Assembly: GCA_900318035.1 (NCBI GenBank)
Contig: ONJC01000012.1
Span: 62,001 to 126,000 of the forward strand
Source of the DNA: an uncultured Methanobrevibacter sp.
GTDB lineage: Archaea; Methanobacteriota; Methanobacteria; Methanobacteriales; Methanobacteriaceae
DNA length: 64,000 nucleotides
Reading direction: 5' to 3'
Shown: positions 8,195 to 17,464 of the stretch, piece after piece
How positions within the stretch are numbered: the stretch's first letter is position 1
Layout of the letters: each line of letters opens with the position of its first letter
The notes under the pieces: generated by a model
The model's input: only the letters and a program-made list of their open reading frames with translations
The model's database searches: none
What the model was told of the DNA's origin: nothing
Made by a program: the position numbers and the translations under genes

Positions 8195-8878
8195 TTGGTT
8201 ACGGAAACCCCAGAACAGTTGGCCCTTGAAGCTGAAATTAAAGAGCAGGCCCAAAAATTTATAACATATCTCAATTCGACCCTTCCTGAAAGCATGGAAC
8301 TCGAATACGAAGGATTTTACAGAAGAGGATTTTTTGTAAGCAAAAAAAGATATGCAGTTATTGAAGACGGTGAAATCATAGCCAAAGGCCTGGAATTGGT
8401 TAGAAGAGACTGGGCGCCAATCGTTAAAAAAACCCAGGAAGAGGTTTTGATGGCCATCCTTAAAGAAGGTGATTCGAACAAAGCCATAAAAGCCGTCAAG
8501 AAGGTTTTAAAAAGAATTAAAAATGGTGACGTTGACAACAAGGAACTCATCATACACACTCAAATCACCAAACCTCTCGACCAGTACAAACAGGTCGGAC
8601 CCCATGTTGTTGCCGCAAGAAAAATAGAGGAGCACGGCATTAAAGTGACAAGAGGAACCATCATCCAGTATATAATCGTCAAGGGAAAGGGTTCAATCAG
8701 CCAAAGGGCAATACCATATGAATACAGTGAGGGCTATGCATATGACAAGGACTATTACATCAACAATCAGCTGATTCCAGCAGTTGAAAGAATCATGTAT
8801 GCATTCGGATATACAAAAACCGACCTAGAAGACCTTGCACGTGGAGAGGTCCAGCAGAGTTTGGACGCCTATTTCTAA
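8195..8878 (+). CDS. polB2: DNA polymerase B, small (C-terminal) subunit of a split enzyme
   Basis: The 227 residues match the C-terminal palm/thumb part of archaeal family-B DNA polymerase: KKRYAVIEDG (the KKxY motif contacting primer-template) at about 51-60, VRRDWAPI, HTQITKPLDQYK and GPHVVAARK, ending QQSLDAYF. The exonuclease domain and the motifs carrying the catalytic aspartates (DxxSLYPS, YGDTDS) are absent. In Methanothermobacter Pol B is known to be encoded by two genes, the smaller about this size, so this is a subunit rather than a fragment. Start is TTG, set by AGGTGA at 8185-8190. The large subunit must lie elsewhere. Confidence 0.93.
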   Translation: MVTETPEQLALEAEIKEQAQKFITYLNSTLPESMELEYEGFYRRGFFVSKKRYAVIEDGEIIAKGLELVRRDWAPIVKKTQEEVLMAILKEGDSNKAIKAVKKVLKRIKNGDVDNKELIIHTQITKPLDQYKQVGPHVVAARKIEEHGIKVTRGTIIQYIIVKGKGSISQRAIPYEYSEGYAYDKDYYINNQLIPAVERIMYAFGYTKTDLEDLARGEVQQSLDAYF

Positions 8879-8914
8879 AAATTTAAATATTCATAAAGTT
8901 AAAAATAGATTCAT

Positions 8915-9607
8915 ATGATGAACAATGATGACCGTGTAGTTTTTTTCGATATAGATGGAACATTGCTTGACACCAGTAATTTCGCTGAAACTGCAAGAAA
9001 ATCAGCTATTGGAATAATGGTCGACAACGGACTTCCTTTGGATAAGGATGAAGCATACGGTGTTTTGAAAACAATAATCCGTGAAAAAGGATCCAATTAC
9101 GGCAAACACTTTAACGTGCTCACACAGGTTGTTCTCGGCCATGAGGATCCGATGCTTGTTGCACTTGGAATGACAACATACCACAATGTGAAAATGGCTC
9201 TTTTAAGACCATTTCCGGAAACAATTGACACATTAATCTATCTTAAAAGTCAGGGCTACCGTTTAGCCGTTATCTCAAACGGAATCACCATTAAACAATG
9301 GGAAAAGCTCATCAGACTCAACATCAACTCCTTTTTCGATGCAGTAATAACATCCGAGGAAGTTGGTAAGGAAAAACCTAATAAACTGATTTATGATGTT
9401 GCCCTTAGAAAAATGAATGGAAATCCTGAAAAATCCGTGATGATTGGAAATAAATTTAAGGCAGACGCATTAGGTGCAGTCAATGCGGGATTAGGCGCTA
9501 TTTTAGTAAATTCTGACATTACTGAAGAAGACAGAGCATACATAAAAAAAGAAAAATTAGACATTACTGTAGTTGATGATATTGGTGATATAAATACTAT
9601 TTTATAA
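8915..9607 (+). CDS. HAD-superfamily phosphatase (subfamily IA)
   Basis: A 230-residue HAD hydrolase of the TIGR02253-like archaeal group. Motif I is FFDIDGTLLDT (nucleophile Asp, about residue 11), motif II ISNG (about 127), the motif III lysine is in GKEKPNK (about 150), and motif IV is MIGNKFKADALGA, with Asn replacing the first Asp of GDxxxxD. Small-molecule phosphatases of this group act on glycolytic or similar phosphates; the substrate is unknown. Tandem ATGs start the gene; a TATA-like TTTAAATATT at 8881-8890 suggests a near-leaderless transcript. Confidence 0.88.
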   Translation: MMNNDDRVVFFDIDGTLLDTSNFAETARKSAIGIMVDNGLPLDKDEAYGVLKTIIREKGSNYGKHFNVLTQVVLGHEDPMLVALGMTTYHNVKMALLRPFPETIDTLIYLKSQGYRLAVISNGITIKQWEKLIRLNINSFFDAVITSEEVGKEKPNKLIYDVALRKMNGNPEKSVMIGNKFKADALGAVNAGLGAILVNSDITEEDRAYIKKEKLDITVVDDIGDINTIL

Positions 9608-9629
9608 ATCACCAAAAATTACTTATTTT

Positions 9630-10403
9630 TTAAAAATCAAGCTCCAGAGTTACTGGACAGTGGTCTGAACCATATATATCAGCTAGAATTTTTGCTGCAT
9701 TTACATTATCTTTGATTTCTTCATTTACAAAGAAGTAATCAAGTCGCCAGCCGGAATTCCTTTCGCGTGCCTTGAATCTGTAGCTCCACCATGTAAAATT
9801 ACCTTCACCTTTATCAAACATTCTGAAAGTATCTACAAAGCCGGCCTCTTCAAGTTCATCAAGCCATGCGCGCTCTTCCGGAAGATAACCGGATTTTCCT
9901 TCACAGTTTTTGGGATTGTAAACATCAATCGGATTGTGGGCAATATTATAATCACCAGTTATGACCAGATTCTTTCCCTCATTTTTAAGCTCAACCAACT
10001 GACTCAAAAGTTCATTGCAGAACTGGACTTTGAAGTCCAGTCTTGAACCCTCCTTTCCACTGTTTGGGAAATAGATATTGAATAAAATAAAATCAGGATA
10101 CTCTATTTTTAAAACCCTTCCTTCATTGTCTAGTTCTTCAACGCCAAGGCCTTTGGTAACGCTTAGAGGTTTTATTTTTGAGTATGTTCCAACTCCGCTG
10201 TATCCCTTCTTTTCAGCTTCATTGTAAAACTTGTGAAAACCATCAATTTCAGCCAATTTCTTGGGAATCTGTTCTTGAGTAGCCCTTACTTCCTGAAAAT
10301 TAATGATATCTGAATCATCATCTTCAAACCAGCTCCAAAAATCTTCTTTTTTTGAAACCGCTCTAATTCCATTTACGTTCCAAGAAACCAGCTTGATTGA
10401 CAC
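9630..10403 (-). CDS. xth: Exodeoxyribonuclease III / AP endonuclease
   Basis: A 257-residue exonuclease III family enzyme of base-excision repair, cutting 5' of abasic sites. Motifs: SWNVNGIRA (residues 7-15), FQEVRA (metal-binding Glu), GVGTYSK, TGDYNIAHNPIDVYNP (catalytic Asp/Asn), WWSYR and the terminal GSDHCPV (catalytic Asp-His). The Methanothermobacter homologue Mth212 is also a DNA uridine endonuclease; this may share that. The start is GTG, overlapping the pheS stop in TAGTG, so translation is coupled to pheS. Confidence 0.93.
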   Translation of the reverse strand: MSIKLVSWNVNGIRAVSKKEDFWSWFEDDDSDIINFQEVRATQEQIPKKLAEIDGFHKFYNEAEKKGYSGVGTYSKIKPLSVTKGLGVEELDNEGRVLKIEYPDFILFNIYFPNSGKEGSRLDFKVQFCNELLSQLVELKNEGKNLVITGDYNIAHNPIDVYNPKNCEGKSGYLPEERAWLDELEEAGFVDTFRMFDKGEGNFTWWSYRFKARERNSGWRLDYFFVNEEIKDNVNAAKILADIYGSDHCPVTLELDF

Positions 10404-11944
10404 TATAATCTAACTCCTTGATCAATAGGCAGTTCACGAAGCCATTTGAGGTCACTTTTGTAAAGCATACGGATGTCTTCCACATCATATCTAATCATTG
10501 CCAGCCTTTCAATACCCATACCGAAAGCCAATGCAGGCTGGTTGATTCCAAGCGGCTTCAATACTTCTGGCCTGAACATTCCTGCTCCACCAAGTTCAAT
10601 CCAGCTTTCCTTTTCCTCCAGATAGATTTCACTTTCAGTAGACAGGTAAGTGTAAGGGAAATAGGCAGGTCTGAATCTTACTTCGAAACCTAATTTTTTA
10701 TAGAACTCCTTCAAAGTACCTAAAAGGTTTTGATAGCTGATGCCTTCACCGCATACAAGTCCTTCCACCTGATGGAATTCAGGCAAGTGTTTGTAATCGA
10801 AAGTTTCTCTTCTGAATACCCTTCCAACGGAAAACATTTTAATTGGAGGCTCATGTTCAAACAGGTGTTTAGTAGATATTCCTGTTGTGTGGGTTCTTAA
10901 AACACTTTGACGAGCAATATCTTCACTCCAATCATACTGCCAACCGATTGAACCTGTATCTGCACCGGTTTCATGAGTTTCAGCTGTAAGCTTTACCAAA
11001 TCCATGTCAGGCAAATCACATGTCAAAGGATTTTTCAAATAGAAGGTGTCCTGCATTTCACGGGCAGCATGGTCCTGTGGCTGGAAGAGTGAGTCAAAGT
11101 TCCAGAATGCGGATTCAACATATTCCCCATTGTCTTCTGAAAATCCCATGTTCAAAAAGATTTCCCTTATCTCGTCAATGATTACTCTTAACGGATGTTT
11201 TTTACCTGCAAAAACAACAGGTGCCTCTGCATTAATATCATAAGGACGGTATTCAAGGCTTTTCCACTCACCATCCTTTAAGTGCTCGTGAGTTAATTGA
11301 GTTGCTTGTTCTTTAATCTCAAAACCGTGTTTAAGTATTTCTTCACCTTTAGGCAATATTGTAAAAGAATGTGAGGTTTCTCTTTTAACATTTAAAATAT
11401 TTTTTCTGCCTGCAAGTTTTTTAACACCATTCATCAAATCATCAGTGAATAGCTTAACGCCATCTGCATTTGCCTTAAGATAATCCAATGTTTCTTCATC
11501 TATATCCATTTTGGATGCGAAACCTTTTCCCAAATCTGTGATGTTGACTACACCTTTGTCTATTTGAGCCCAGTTTTTACGGCGAAGCCATCCGATAGCA
11601 ATATTGGTTTCCTTTTTATCCACACCGGTTTCATTAGCCAAATCTTTCATGCCAATATGGTCTTTTTTAGCTAATACATCCAATATTCTACGTTCAGGAA
11701 GTCCCTTTTCAGCGTATTCCCTTCCTGCGTCTGTTAATGAATAAACCTCTTCAACATCCTTTTGCATTTCAATAATGTCTTTTGATGCAAGAGAGCCCGC
11801 TGCACTCATTACAGATTTAATGTCCATGCCAGTATTTTCAGCTATAACTTCCGGAGTAGCATCCGGATTAGCTTCCAGTTCTTTTAAAAGTTTCTTTTCG
11901 TAAATATGCAATTCACTAATGGTTTTTTCAATATCCTCACTCAT
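10403..11944 (-). CDS. pheS: Phenylalanyl-tRNA synthetase alpha subunit
   Basis: PheS (513 residues) is the catalytic subunit of the alpha2-beta2 class II synthetase that charges tRNA-Phe. The N-terminal ~170 residues are winged-helix repeats typical of archaeal/eukaryotic PheS, followed by the class II core: [19 protein letters not shown], motif 2-like [22 protein letters not shown] (about 380-400) and motif 3 [13 protein letters not shown] near the C-terminus. Preceded on the minus strand by an AT-rich region with a TATA-like ATTTATAAATC. It shares one base with xth downstream, so the two are an operon. pheT is not in the window. Confidence 0.97.
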   Translation of the reverse strand: MSEDIEKTISELHIYEKKLLKELEANPDATPEVIAENTGMDIKSVMSAAGSLASKDIIEMQKDVEEVYSLTDAGREYAEKGLPERRILDVLAKKDHIGMKDLANETGVDKKETNIAIGWLRRKNWAQIDKGVVNITDLGKGFASKMDIDEETLDYLKANADGVKLFTDDLMNGVKKLAGRKNILNVKRETSHSFTILPKGEEILKHGFEIKEQATQLTHEHLKDGEWKSLEYRPYDINAEAPVVFAGKKHPLRVIIDEIREIFLNMGFSEDNGEYVESAFWNFDSLFQPQDHAAREMQDTFYLKNPLTCDLPDMDLVKLTAETHETGADTGSIGWQYDWSEDIARQSVLRTHTTGISTKHLFEHEPPIKMFSVGRVFRRETFDYKHLPEFHQVEGLVCGEGISYQNLLGTLKEFYKKLGFEVRFRPAYFPYTYLSTESEIYLEEKESWIELGGAGMFRPEVLKPLGINQPALAFGMGIERLAMIRYDVEDIRMLYKSDLKWLRELPIDQGVRL

Positions 11945-12145
11945 TTAAACACCATAATTTAAGATTAATAATATTATAATATATGTTTTAAGTGATTTAT
12001 AAATATAATGTAAAATCTAAAAAAAGGTAGCGAAATTAAAAAAATATCTAAAATCTAAACATATTTTCAAGAATCACAAAATATAATTCGAAACTGCAAC
12101 AGAATAAATTCCTATATGGAAACTAACCTAGTCATCATTTAGATT

Positions 12146-12184
12146 TTAAAAAAGGAAATAATTACAAGAAATCTGGGCGATTTC
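12146..12184 (-). terminator. Intrinsic terminator after the CitG-like gene
   Basis: On the minus strand GAAATC-GCCCA-GATTTC (12184-12168) forms a 6-bp stem and is followed by a T-rich tract reaching TTTTTT at 12153-12148. It lies 14 bp past the stop of the CitG-like gene and ends the hemB-citG transcript. Confidence 0.6.
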
Positions 12185-12197
12185 CTGATAAAAATAC

Positions 12198-13076
12198 CTA
12201 ATCAAAATTTGATTTCAAATAGCTTACAAAAATAGATGCTGCTGTCAAATCGGCAGTAGTTCCGGGATTATATTTATTATTGAATAGATAATCATCGAAT
12301 TCCTTGAGTCTTTCGCCGAAATCATCCGCATCTTTTAAGTTAAGCAGATCCCTTGTCATCATTGAGATTTTCATAGCTTCATCTGAGCTGTATTTTCTTG
12401 AAATCAGTGTGTCCGGAACCTGAGACAGAATAGTCAGAAATGTAAGAACACAAGCGTCATTTTGAGATTTTTCTTCCTTGAACTTGTGATAGGTAGGATA
12501 TCCGATTTCAAAAACGGCAGGCATGTCTGAAGTCATTTCACGGGCCAGCATATCCCAAGGAGCTGAGATTTTTAAAACATCATACATTGTCTGGCCGTTT
12601 TGCCTGAGTTCATTTTTGGCATTGTCACTTGCCACATCGTATTCGTCCTGATCGCCCATTCCACCGGCATCAGCTATATTGATTGCATCATACAAATCGC
12701 ATGCATCGTCAACAGATGTGTTAGACATTAACACCTTAACATTTTCCCTTACATCATCAAATGAGTCGCTGATGGCTGCTGCAACTGCAATTGGTGTTGT
12801 CATCATCACAATTCCCAGGTTTGTGTTGTTTTTAATCCACCTGTCGGTTTCAGCCACTGCCTGCAGGATGTATTTACCCAATTTTGGATTTTCTATATCC
12901 ACATCTGTACATGCTTCACGAATTGTATCTCCTATAACAATACCACTTATTACAAAGTCTTCAAATTCCATATCATCATAGTCACGGGTTCTGTGGACAT
13001 TTCCAGGTTTTGGATATCCGCTGACCTCAAGTGCTGATGCTATTTGCGCTATTTTTGCTATTTCATTTGCATTCAT
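12198..13076 (-). CDS. Triphosphoribosyl-dephospho-CoA synthase-like (CitG family) protein
   Basis: A 292-residue all-helical protein of the CitG/MdcB family. The signature SGYPKPGNVHRTRDYDD (about 19-35) and the terminal YNPGTTADLTAASIF are intact. In bacteria CitG makes the prosthetic group of citrate lyase from dephospho-CoA and ATP; methanogens have no citrate lyase, so this archaeal branch must have another, unknown nucleotide-transfer role. The gene starts by TAATG overlap with the hemB stop, so it is translationally coupled to tetrapyrrole synthesis. That pairing may be a hint, not proof, of a link to corrin or F430 biosynthesis. Confidence 0.85.
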   Translation of the reverse strand: MNANEIAKIAQIASALEVSGYPKPGNVHRTRDYDDMEFEDFVISGIVIGDTIREACTDVDIENPKLGKYILQAVAETDRWIKNNTNLGIVMMTTPIAVAAAISDSFDDVRENVKVLMSNTSVDDACDLYDAINIADAGGMGDQDEYDVASDNAKNELRQNGQTMYDVLKISAPWDMLAREMTSDMPAVFEIGYPTYHKFKEEKSQNDACVLTFLTILSQVPDTLISRKYSSDEAMKISMMTRDLLNLKDADDFGERLKEFDDYLFNNKYNPGTTADLTAASIFVSYLKSNFD

Positions 13077-14077
13077 TATATCAACTCATTTAAAAGCAGA
13101 TATGGTGCGAAGTTAGTGATAATTAAGTCTGCACCTGCCCTTTTGATTGAAAGCAGAGATTCTAAAATTGCGCGTTCTGTTAAAAATCCTTTCTCAATTG
13201 CTGCCATGAGCATTGAATATTCTCCGCTTACATTATAAGCAACCAAAGGAAGCATGAATTCATCCCTTACCATACGGACAACATCAAGATATGGAAGTGC
13301 AGGTTTTACCATCAGGAAGTCACATCCTTCAATGACGTCAAGTTCACATTCGCGGATTGCCTCAACTGCATTTGCAGGATCCATCTGATATGATTTTCTG
13401 TCTCCTGCATGAGGGGATGAACAGGCCGCTACCCTGAAGGGTTCGTAGAATGCAGAGGCATACTTGGCGGAATATGACATGATCATAACATTGTAAAAAC
13501 CGTTTTCATCCAAGGTTTCCCTTATTGCCTTAACCCTGCCGTCCATCATATCTGAAGGAGCTACAATATCAGCGCCCGCCTGTGCATGGGACAGAGCCAC
13601 TTTTGCAATAATCGGCAGGGATTCGTCATTCAATATTTCAATTCCATCATCAGTATCATCGTTTTCAACTATCATTCCGCAATGTCCATGAGAAGTGTAC
13701 TGGCATAAACAAACATCAGTGATTACAACAAGGCCTGTTTCTTTTTTAAGCCTTCTAACAGCCTTTTGAACAATGCCTGTTGCTGAGTAGTCAGGAGTGG
13801 CTATTTCATCTTTGGTATCTTCCAGAGGTATTCCAAAAACAATTATTGATTTTAAACCTTTAGCTTCAAGCTGTTTTGCAAATTCAACACCAGCATCCAA
13901 AGAGTATCTGAATTCCCCCGGAAGAGATGAAATCTCTTCTTTTTCCATATCTTTAAGTTCCTCTTTAAAATAAATTGGATAAATCAAATCTTCCTTATCC
14001 AATTTAGTTTCACGTACAATATCTCTTATTTTAGCATTTTTTCTTAATCTTCTCATTCTTGTTGTAGGAAATTGCAT
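13076..14077 (-). CDS. hemB: Delta-aminolevulinic acid dehydratase (porphobilinogen synthase)
   Basis: HemB (333 residues) joins two 5-aminolevulinates to porphobilinogen, the first shared precursor of F430, cobamides and haem. Two active-site lysines are visible in [15 protein letters not shown] (about 205) and [12 protein letters not shown] (about 255). The cysteine-rich loop [13 protein letters not shown] marks a zinc-dependent enzyme. I chose ATG 14077 ([10 protein letters not shown]); a GTG at 14086 overlaps the ribosome-binding AGTGAT. First gene of the hemB-citG operon, divergent from aroC. Confidence 0.96.
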   Translation of the reverse strand: MQFPTTRMRRLRKNAKIRDIVRETKLDKEDLIYPIYFKEELKDMEKEEISSLPGEFRYSLDAGVEFAKQLEAKGLKSIIVFGIPLEDTKDEIATPDYSATGIVQKAVRRLKKETGLVVITDVCLCQYTSHGHCGMIVENDDTDDGIEILNDESLPIIAKVALSHAQAGADIVAPSDMMDGRVKAIRETLDENGFYNVMIMSYSAKYASAFYEPFRVAACSSPHAGDRKSYQMDPANAVEAIRECELDVIEGCDFLMVKPALPYLDVVRMVRDEFMLPLVAYNVSGEYSMLMAAIEKGFLTERAILESLLSIKRAGADLIITNFAPYLLLNELI

Positions 14078-14183
14078 AATTATCACTTAATAATAATTTT
14101 GATTTAAGATTATTTAAAAATTTACCAAATAATAAATATCTAAAAAATAAATATTGTATCAATATGCAAAAAAGAGGCCAAAT

Positions 14184-15278
14184 ATGTCAAATTCAATTGG
14201 AGAAAAATTTAGAATAACAAGTTTTGGAGCAAGCCACGGCAAGGCCGTTGGTGCTGTTGTTGACGGATGCCCGGCAAATCTTGAATTAAGTGCTGAAGAC
14301 ATTCAAAAGGAATTGGATAAAAGAAAACCTGGAACAAGCAGTGTTACAACACCTAGAAAAGAGGCAGATGAAGTTCAAATATTATCAGGAATCTTTGAAG
14401 GAAAAACTGATGGAACACCAATCGCAGGAGTTATCTACAACAAAAATCAGCACTCCAAAGATTATTCCATGTTTAAAAATACTCCCCGCCCATCCCATGG
14501 GGACTTCGGATGGATGATGAAATACGGCAACTATGACTATAATGGGGGCGGTCGTGGAAGCGGCAGAGTAACCATCGGCCATGTTATCGGAGGAGCAATA
14601 GCTAAAAAGCTCTTAAAAACCAAAAACATTGAAATAATTTCCCATGTAGTTCAAATTGGAGACATTAAAGCAGAGCCTCAAGATTTTAATGTAATAAAAG
14701 AAAATATTGAAAAAAATCCCGTCAGATGTGCGGATTTGAATGCCGCAGAAAAAATGGAAGAACTGATTTTAGCTAAAAAACAGGAAGGAGATTCTGTAGG
14801 TGGAATTGTGGAAACCATTGCCGTTGGAGTTCCACAGGGTCTTGGAGAGCCTGTCTTTGAAAGGCTTGACGGTGACCTTGCAAGAATCTTAATGAATATC
14901 GGAGCTGTAAAAGGAGTTGAAATTGGCCTTGGATTTGACATTGCAAATCATGCCGGCTCTGAGATTAACGATGAATATCAAATCGAAAACGGCGAAGTTA
15001 CTACAAAAACAAATAACTCCGGAGGAATTATCGGAGGCATGAGCAACGGAATGCCTATAATTTCAAGAATTGCAGTTAAACCTACCCCATCAATTTCCAA
15101 ATGTCAAAATTCAATCGATTTGGAAACTATGGAAAATAAAAAAATAGAAATTAAGGGAAGACATGACCCCTGCATCTGCCCTAGAGTGACAGTAGTGGCC
15201 GAATCCAGTACCGCAATTGTTCTTGCAGACCATATGATTCGTTCAGGATTCATTCACCCTACCGATTTGAAACATTAA
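14184..15278 (+). CDS. aroC: Chorismate synthase
   Basis: AroC (364 residues) makes chorismate from EPSP using reduced FMN, the last common step of aromatic amino acid synthesis. Family signatures: [17 protein letters not shown] (about 15-31), HSKDYS and RPSHGDF (about 95-112), [20 protein letters not shown] (about 122-141), and the C-terminal RHDPCICPR. The ATG at 14184 follows GAGG at 14174-14177; an in-frame ATA/ATG region upstream lacks such a site. Its TAA stop shares TTAA (15275-15278) with the convergent MBL gene. Other aro genes are absent here. Confidence 0.97.
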   Translation: MSNSIGEKFRITSFGASHGKAVGAVVDGCPANLELSAEDIQKELDKRKPGTSSVTTPRKEADEVQILSGIFEGKTDGTPIAGVIYNKNQHSKDYSMFKNTPRPSHGDFGWMMKYGNYDYNGGGRGSGRVTIGHVIGGAIAKKLLKTKNIEIISHVVQIGDIKAEPQDFNVIKENIEKNPVRCADLNAAEKMEELILAKKQEGDSVGGIVETIAVGVPQGLGEPVFERLDGDLARILMNIGAVKGVEIGLGFDIANHAGSEINDEYQIENGEVTTKTNNSGGIIGGMSNGMPIISRIAVKPTPSISKCQNSIDLETMENKKIEIKGRHDPCICPRVTVVAESSTAIVLADHMIRSGFIHPTDLKH

Positions 15279-16198
15279 CGTTTTTTCATGAATGAAACTT
15301 CATCAAATTCATTGTGCTTAAATGCAAGCTGATAGGAGTTTCTTCTCTCATTGTTAAACATTTTATGATTTGTGCTGTGGCTTGGTGAATCAATATCCTT
15401 GAGAGAGATTAATCTGAATCTTTTCGGATTGTTGTAATTCACATTAAATGACAAACCGTCAAATGCCGCAATGGTTTTAACGCCAGTCTGTTTTGAAATC
15501 TTTTTGGCTTCGGTAACCGGATTGTTTGAAATCATTTTAAGACCCAAATGTGTCATTACAGCAACTTTCGGATTTACTTCATTAATCAAATCAATGAAAT
15601 TGCGGGTGCACATGTGCCCGTTTATCGATCTGTTGCCAGGCCTTAACACACTGGCTATCAATATGTCAGCACCTTTATGTTCTTTTGCAAGACCTTCAAA
15701 GTAACCGGTATCTGAAGTGTATGAGACCTTAAATCCCCTGTAGTCTATTTGAAAGCCGCATCCTGTAGGGTCACCATGTTCCGTTTTGGTTCCTTTGATT
15801 GTTATATTGTTTAACCGACTTTCCCTGCCCGGCTCCAAAATAAGCCTATCTGATTTTGACTGGTGGTATGATGAAATGCATGGACCCCAATTTTCAAAAC
15901 CATTTAAAACACTTTCACTACCGACGATTGTGCCGAAATTACGAGTCATTCCCCTTGTCATTGACTCTATGAGAATTTCCGCATCATTATAATGGTCAGT
16001 GTGGGCATGAGTAACAAAAACACCACTCAGATTACGGGGATCGAAACCGAACTGGTAAGTTCTGATTAAAGCTCCAGGACCCGGATCTATATGATAATTC
16101 TTTCCTCCCAAATTATCAATCCGAAATCCTCCTGTCATTCTTCGCTGTGAAATGGCGGAAAACCTTCCGCCACCACTACCTAAAAATGTTATTTTCAT
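15275..16198 (-). CDS. MBL-fold metallo-hydrolase
   Basis: A 307-residue metallo-beta-lactamase-fold protein: [13 protein letters not shown] at the start, [12 protein letters not shown] (metal-binding HxHxDH, about residue 77), an [14 protein letters not shown] strand with the next His, SYTSDTGYF (Asp) and MTHLGLKM with a terminal ligand. It resembles the RNase Z/phosphodiesterase-like branch (COG1234/1235) but lacks the RNase Z flexible arm. Substrate unknown. The DUF2121-like gene ends 13 bp upstream, suggesting one transcript. Confidence 0.85.
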   Translation of the reverse strand: MKITFLGSGGGRFSAISQRRMTGGFRIDNLGGKNYHIDPGPGALIRTYQFGFDPRNLSGVFVTHAHTDHYNDAEILIESMTRGMTRNFGTIVGSESVLNGFENWGPCISSYHQSKSDRLILEPGRESRLNNITIKGTKTEHGDPTGCGFQIDYRGFKVSYTSDTGYFEGLAKEHKGADILIASVLRPGNRSINGHMCTRNFIDLINEVNPKVAVMTHLGLKMISNNPVTEAKKISKQTGVKTIAAFDGLSFNVNYNNPKRFRLISLKDIDSPSHSTNHKMFNNERRNSYQLAFKHNEFDEVSFMKKR

Positions 16199-16211
16199 TT
16201 AAAATCCCCAA

Positions 16212-17132
16212 TCATAATGAACATAATATTATATCACAAGTGAGGGTAGACTTATCCTTCTTAAGGCACAAATCTTCATTTTCAATGACAACCTTGTCCC
16301 CTATCTTTACATTATCGGATTCAGTGAACATCAATACATTCTGACCAGGACCTGCAAGCTGTTTCCAATTTCCATCCATTGCCTGTGTTTTATCGTTTAA
16401 CTGGACATATAACATGTTTCCATCAATTGAAACAACCCTGCCCACTTCACCTTTGTCAATAATTTTGTTTGCCATATCAATTGCAATATTCTGTTGAACA
16501 AGTTTTTCTGTTAAATCCTGCCTGAACTTGACCAATACCTTAATATCATTATCAATAGTAATGTTAAGGTGTCTTTGAGCTTGTGAAGGATTGAATTGAG
16601 GCTGTTGAATTAAAGTATCAAACTTATCACCGACAGTAGGGGTTTTGGATGAAACTTCCGCCAAAATCTGTTCAAAGACCTCGCCCATATATTTAAGGCT
16701 TTGGGAAGCTTTCCATCTCTTTTGTATGAGATTCTGAGCCAATTGCTTGGCATAGTTGTTTCCAAATAGGACTATGCCTTTTTCACCTGCCTGACGGGAC
16801 TTTTGCTCAGAACCCAACAGTTCAACAATCTGATAACCGTTAGTTGTTCCATAGATTCTTCTGCGTTTGGTTTCAAAGGTTCCTTTGGTACTTACTTCAC
16901 CTCTAACAGTATTTCCAACTATTTTTAATTTGCTTGCATCATCTGTAATTTTAATGGAAATGCCTAACTCCTTTGCACGTTTTGAAAAATCGTCGTCAGT
17001 AGAAATAATACCCTCATATAATTCTTTTTCTAATTGCGCTAAATTTACTTTATCACCAAAATATCCTATCTTTCTTTTATCTCCTGTCATTACACATCCT
17101 TTTTTTCCAATGTAAGCGATTATTAAGCTCAT
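16212..17132 (-). CDS. DUF2121-like archaeal protein
   Basis: A 306-residue protein that I match, by memory of the pattern MSLIIAYIGKKGCVMTGDKRK and KGTFETKRRRIYGTTNGYQI, to the methanogen-conserved DUF2121 family. The start resembles Ntn-hydrolase/proteasome-like N-termini (strand, then 'TGDKR'), but no processing site is evident. A C-terminal domain (about 215-285: GEVGRVVSIDGNMLYVQLNDK ... NVKIGDKV) looks like a small beta-barrel. Function unknown. It precedes the MBL-fold gene by 13 bp and starts after a GGGGAT ribosome-binding site. Confidence 0.65.
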   Translation of the reverse strand: MSLIIAYIGKKGCVMTGDKRKIGYFGDKVNLAQLEKELYEGIISTDDDFSKRAKELGISIKITDDASKLKIVGNTVRGEVSTKGTFETKRRRIYGTTNGYQIVELLGSEQKSRQAGEKGIVLFGNNYAKQLAQNLIQKRWKASQSLKYMGEVFEQILAEVSSKTPTVGDKFDTLIQQPQFNPSQAQRHLNITIDNDIKVLVKFRQDLTEKLVQQNIAIDMANKIIDKGEVGRVVSIDGNMLYVQLNDKTQAMDGNWKQLAGPGQNVLMFTESDNVKIGDKVVIENEDLCLKKDKSTLTCDIILCSL

Positions 17133-17464
17133 AATATCCCCTAAATCAGATATTTTAATTTATCTAAAATATCAATAATTTATTATTTAAATATATTTAT
17201 ATTTATCATGTTTTAAATAGTTTAAGAAAAAGTATTATTTAAAAAAAATATTTTTTTAATAAAATAACATTATAACATTTTTAAATTATTTAAAAAAGAA
17301 TAAACAGCTATTGAAATTATGTAATAAGAAACCAGAATGATGTTTAAACAATATATTTAAATATTTAATATAACATATATTATATCATTAGTAATTGTTA
17401 ATTATTTATCATTATAAATTGTGATGATTTTAATGCAATTATAAATCTATAAGGAGAAAAACTT
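17133..17464. promoter_or_regulatory. Divergent promoter region between the DUF2121-like and acd-like genes
   Basis: 332 bp, over 80% A+T, with no open frame. On the plus strand a TATA-like AATATATTTAAATATT (17349-17364) would start a leader of about 80 nt ending in the AAGGAG site before the acd-like gene. On the minus strand an ATAAATATAAATATATTT element (about 17192-17210) serves the DUF2121-like gene. Nothing else is evident. Confidence 0.5.

Noticed and set aside
17388..17400. TAATTGTTA upstream of the acd-like gene as a regulon member
   Set aside because: Only one half-site matches and the AATATAAC flank is missing.
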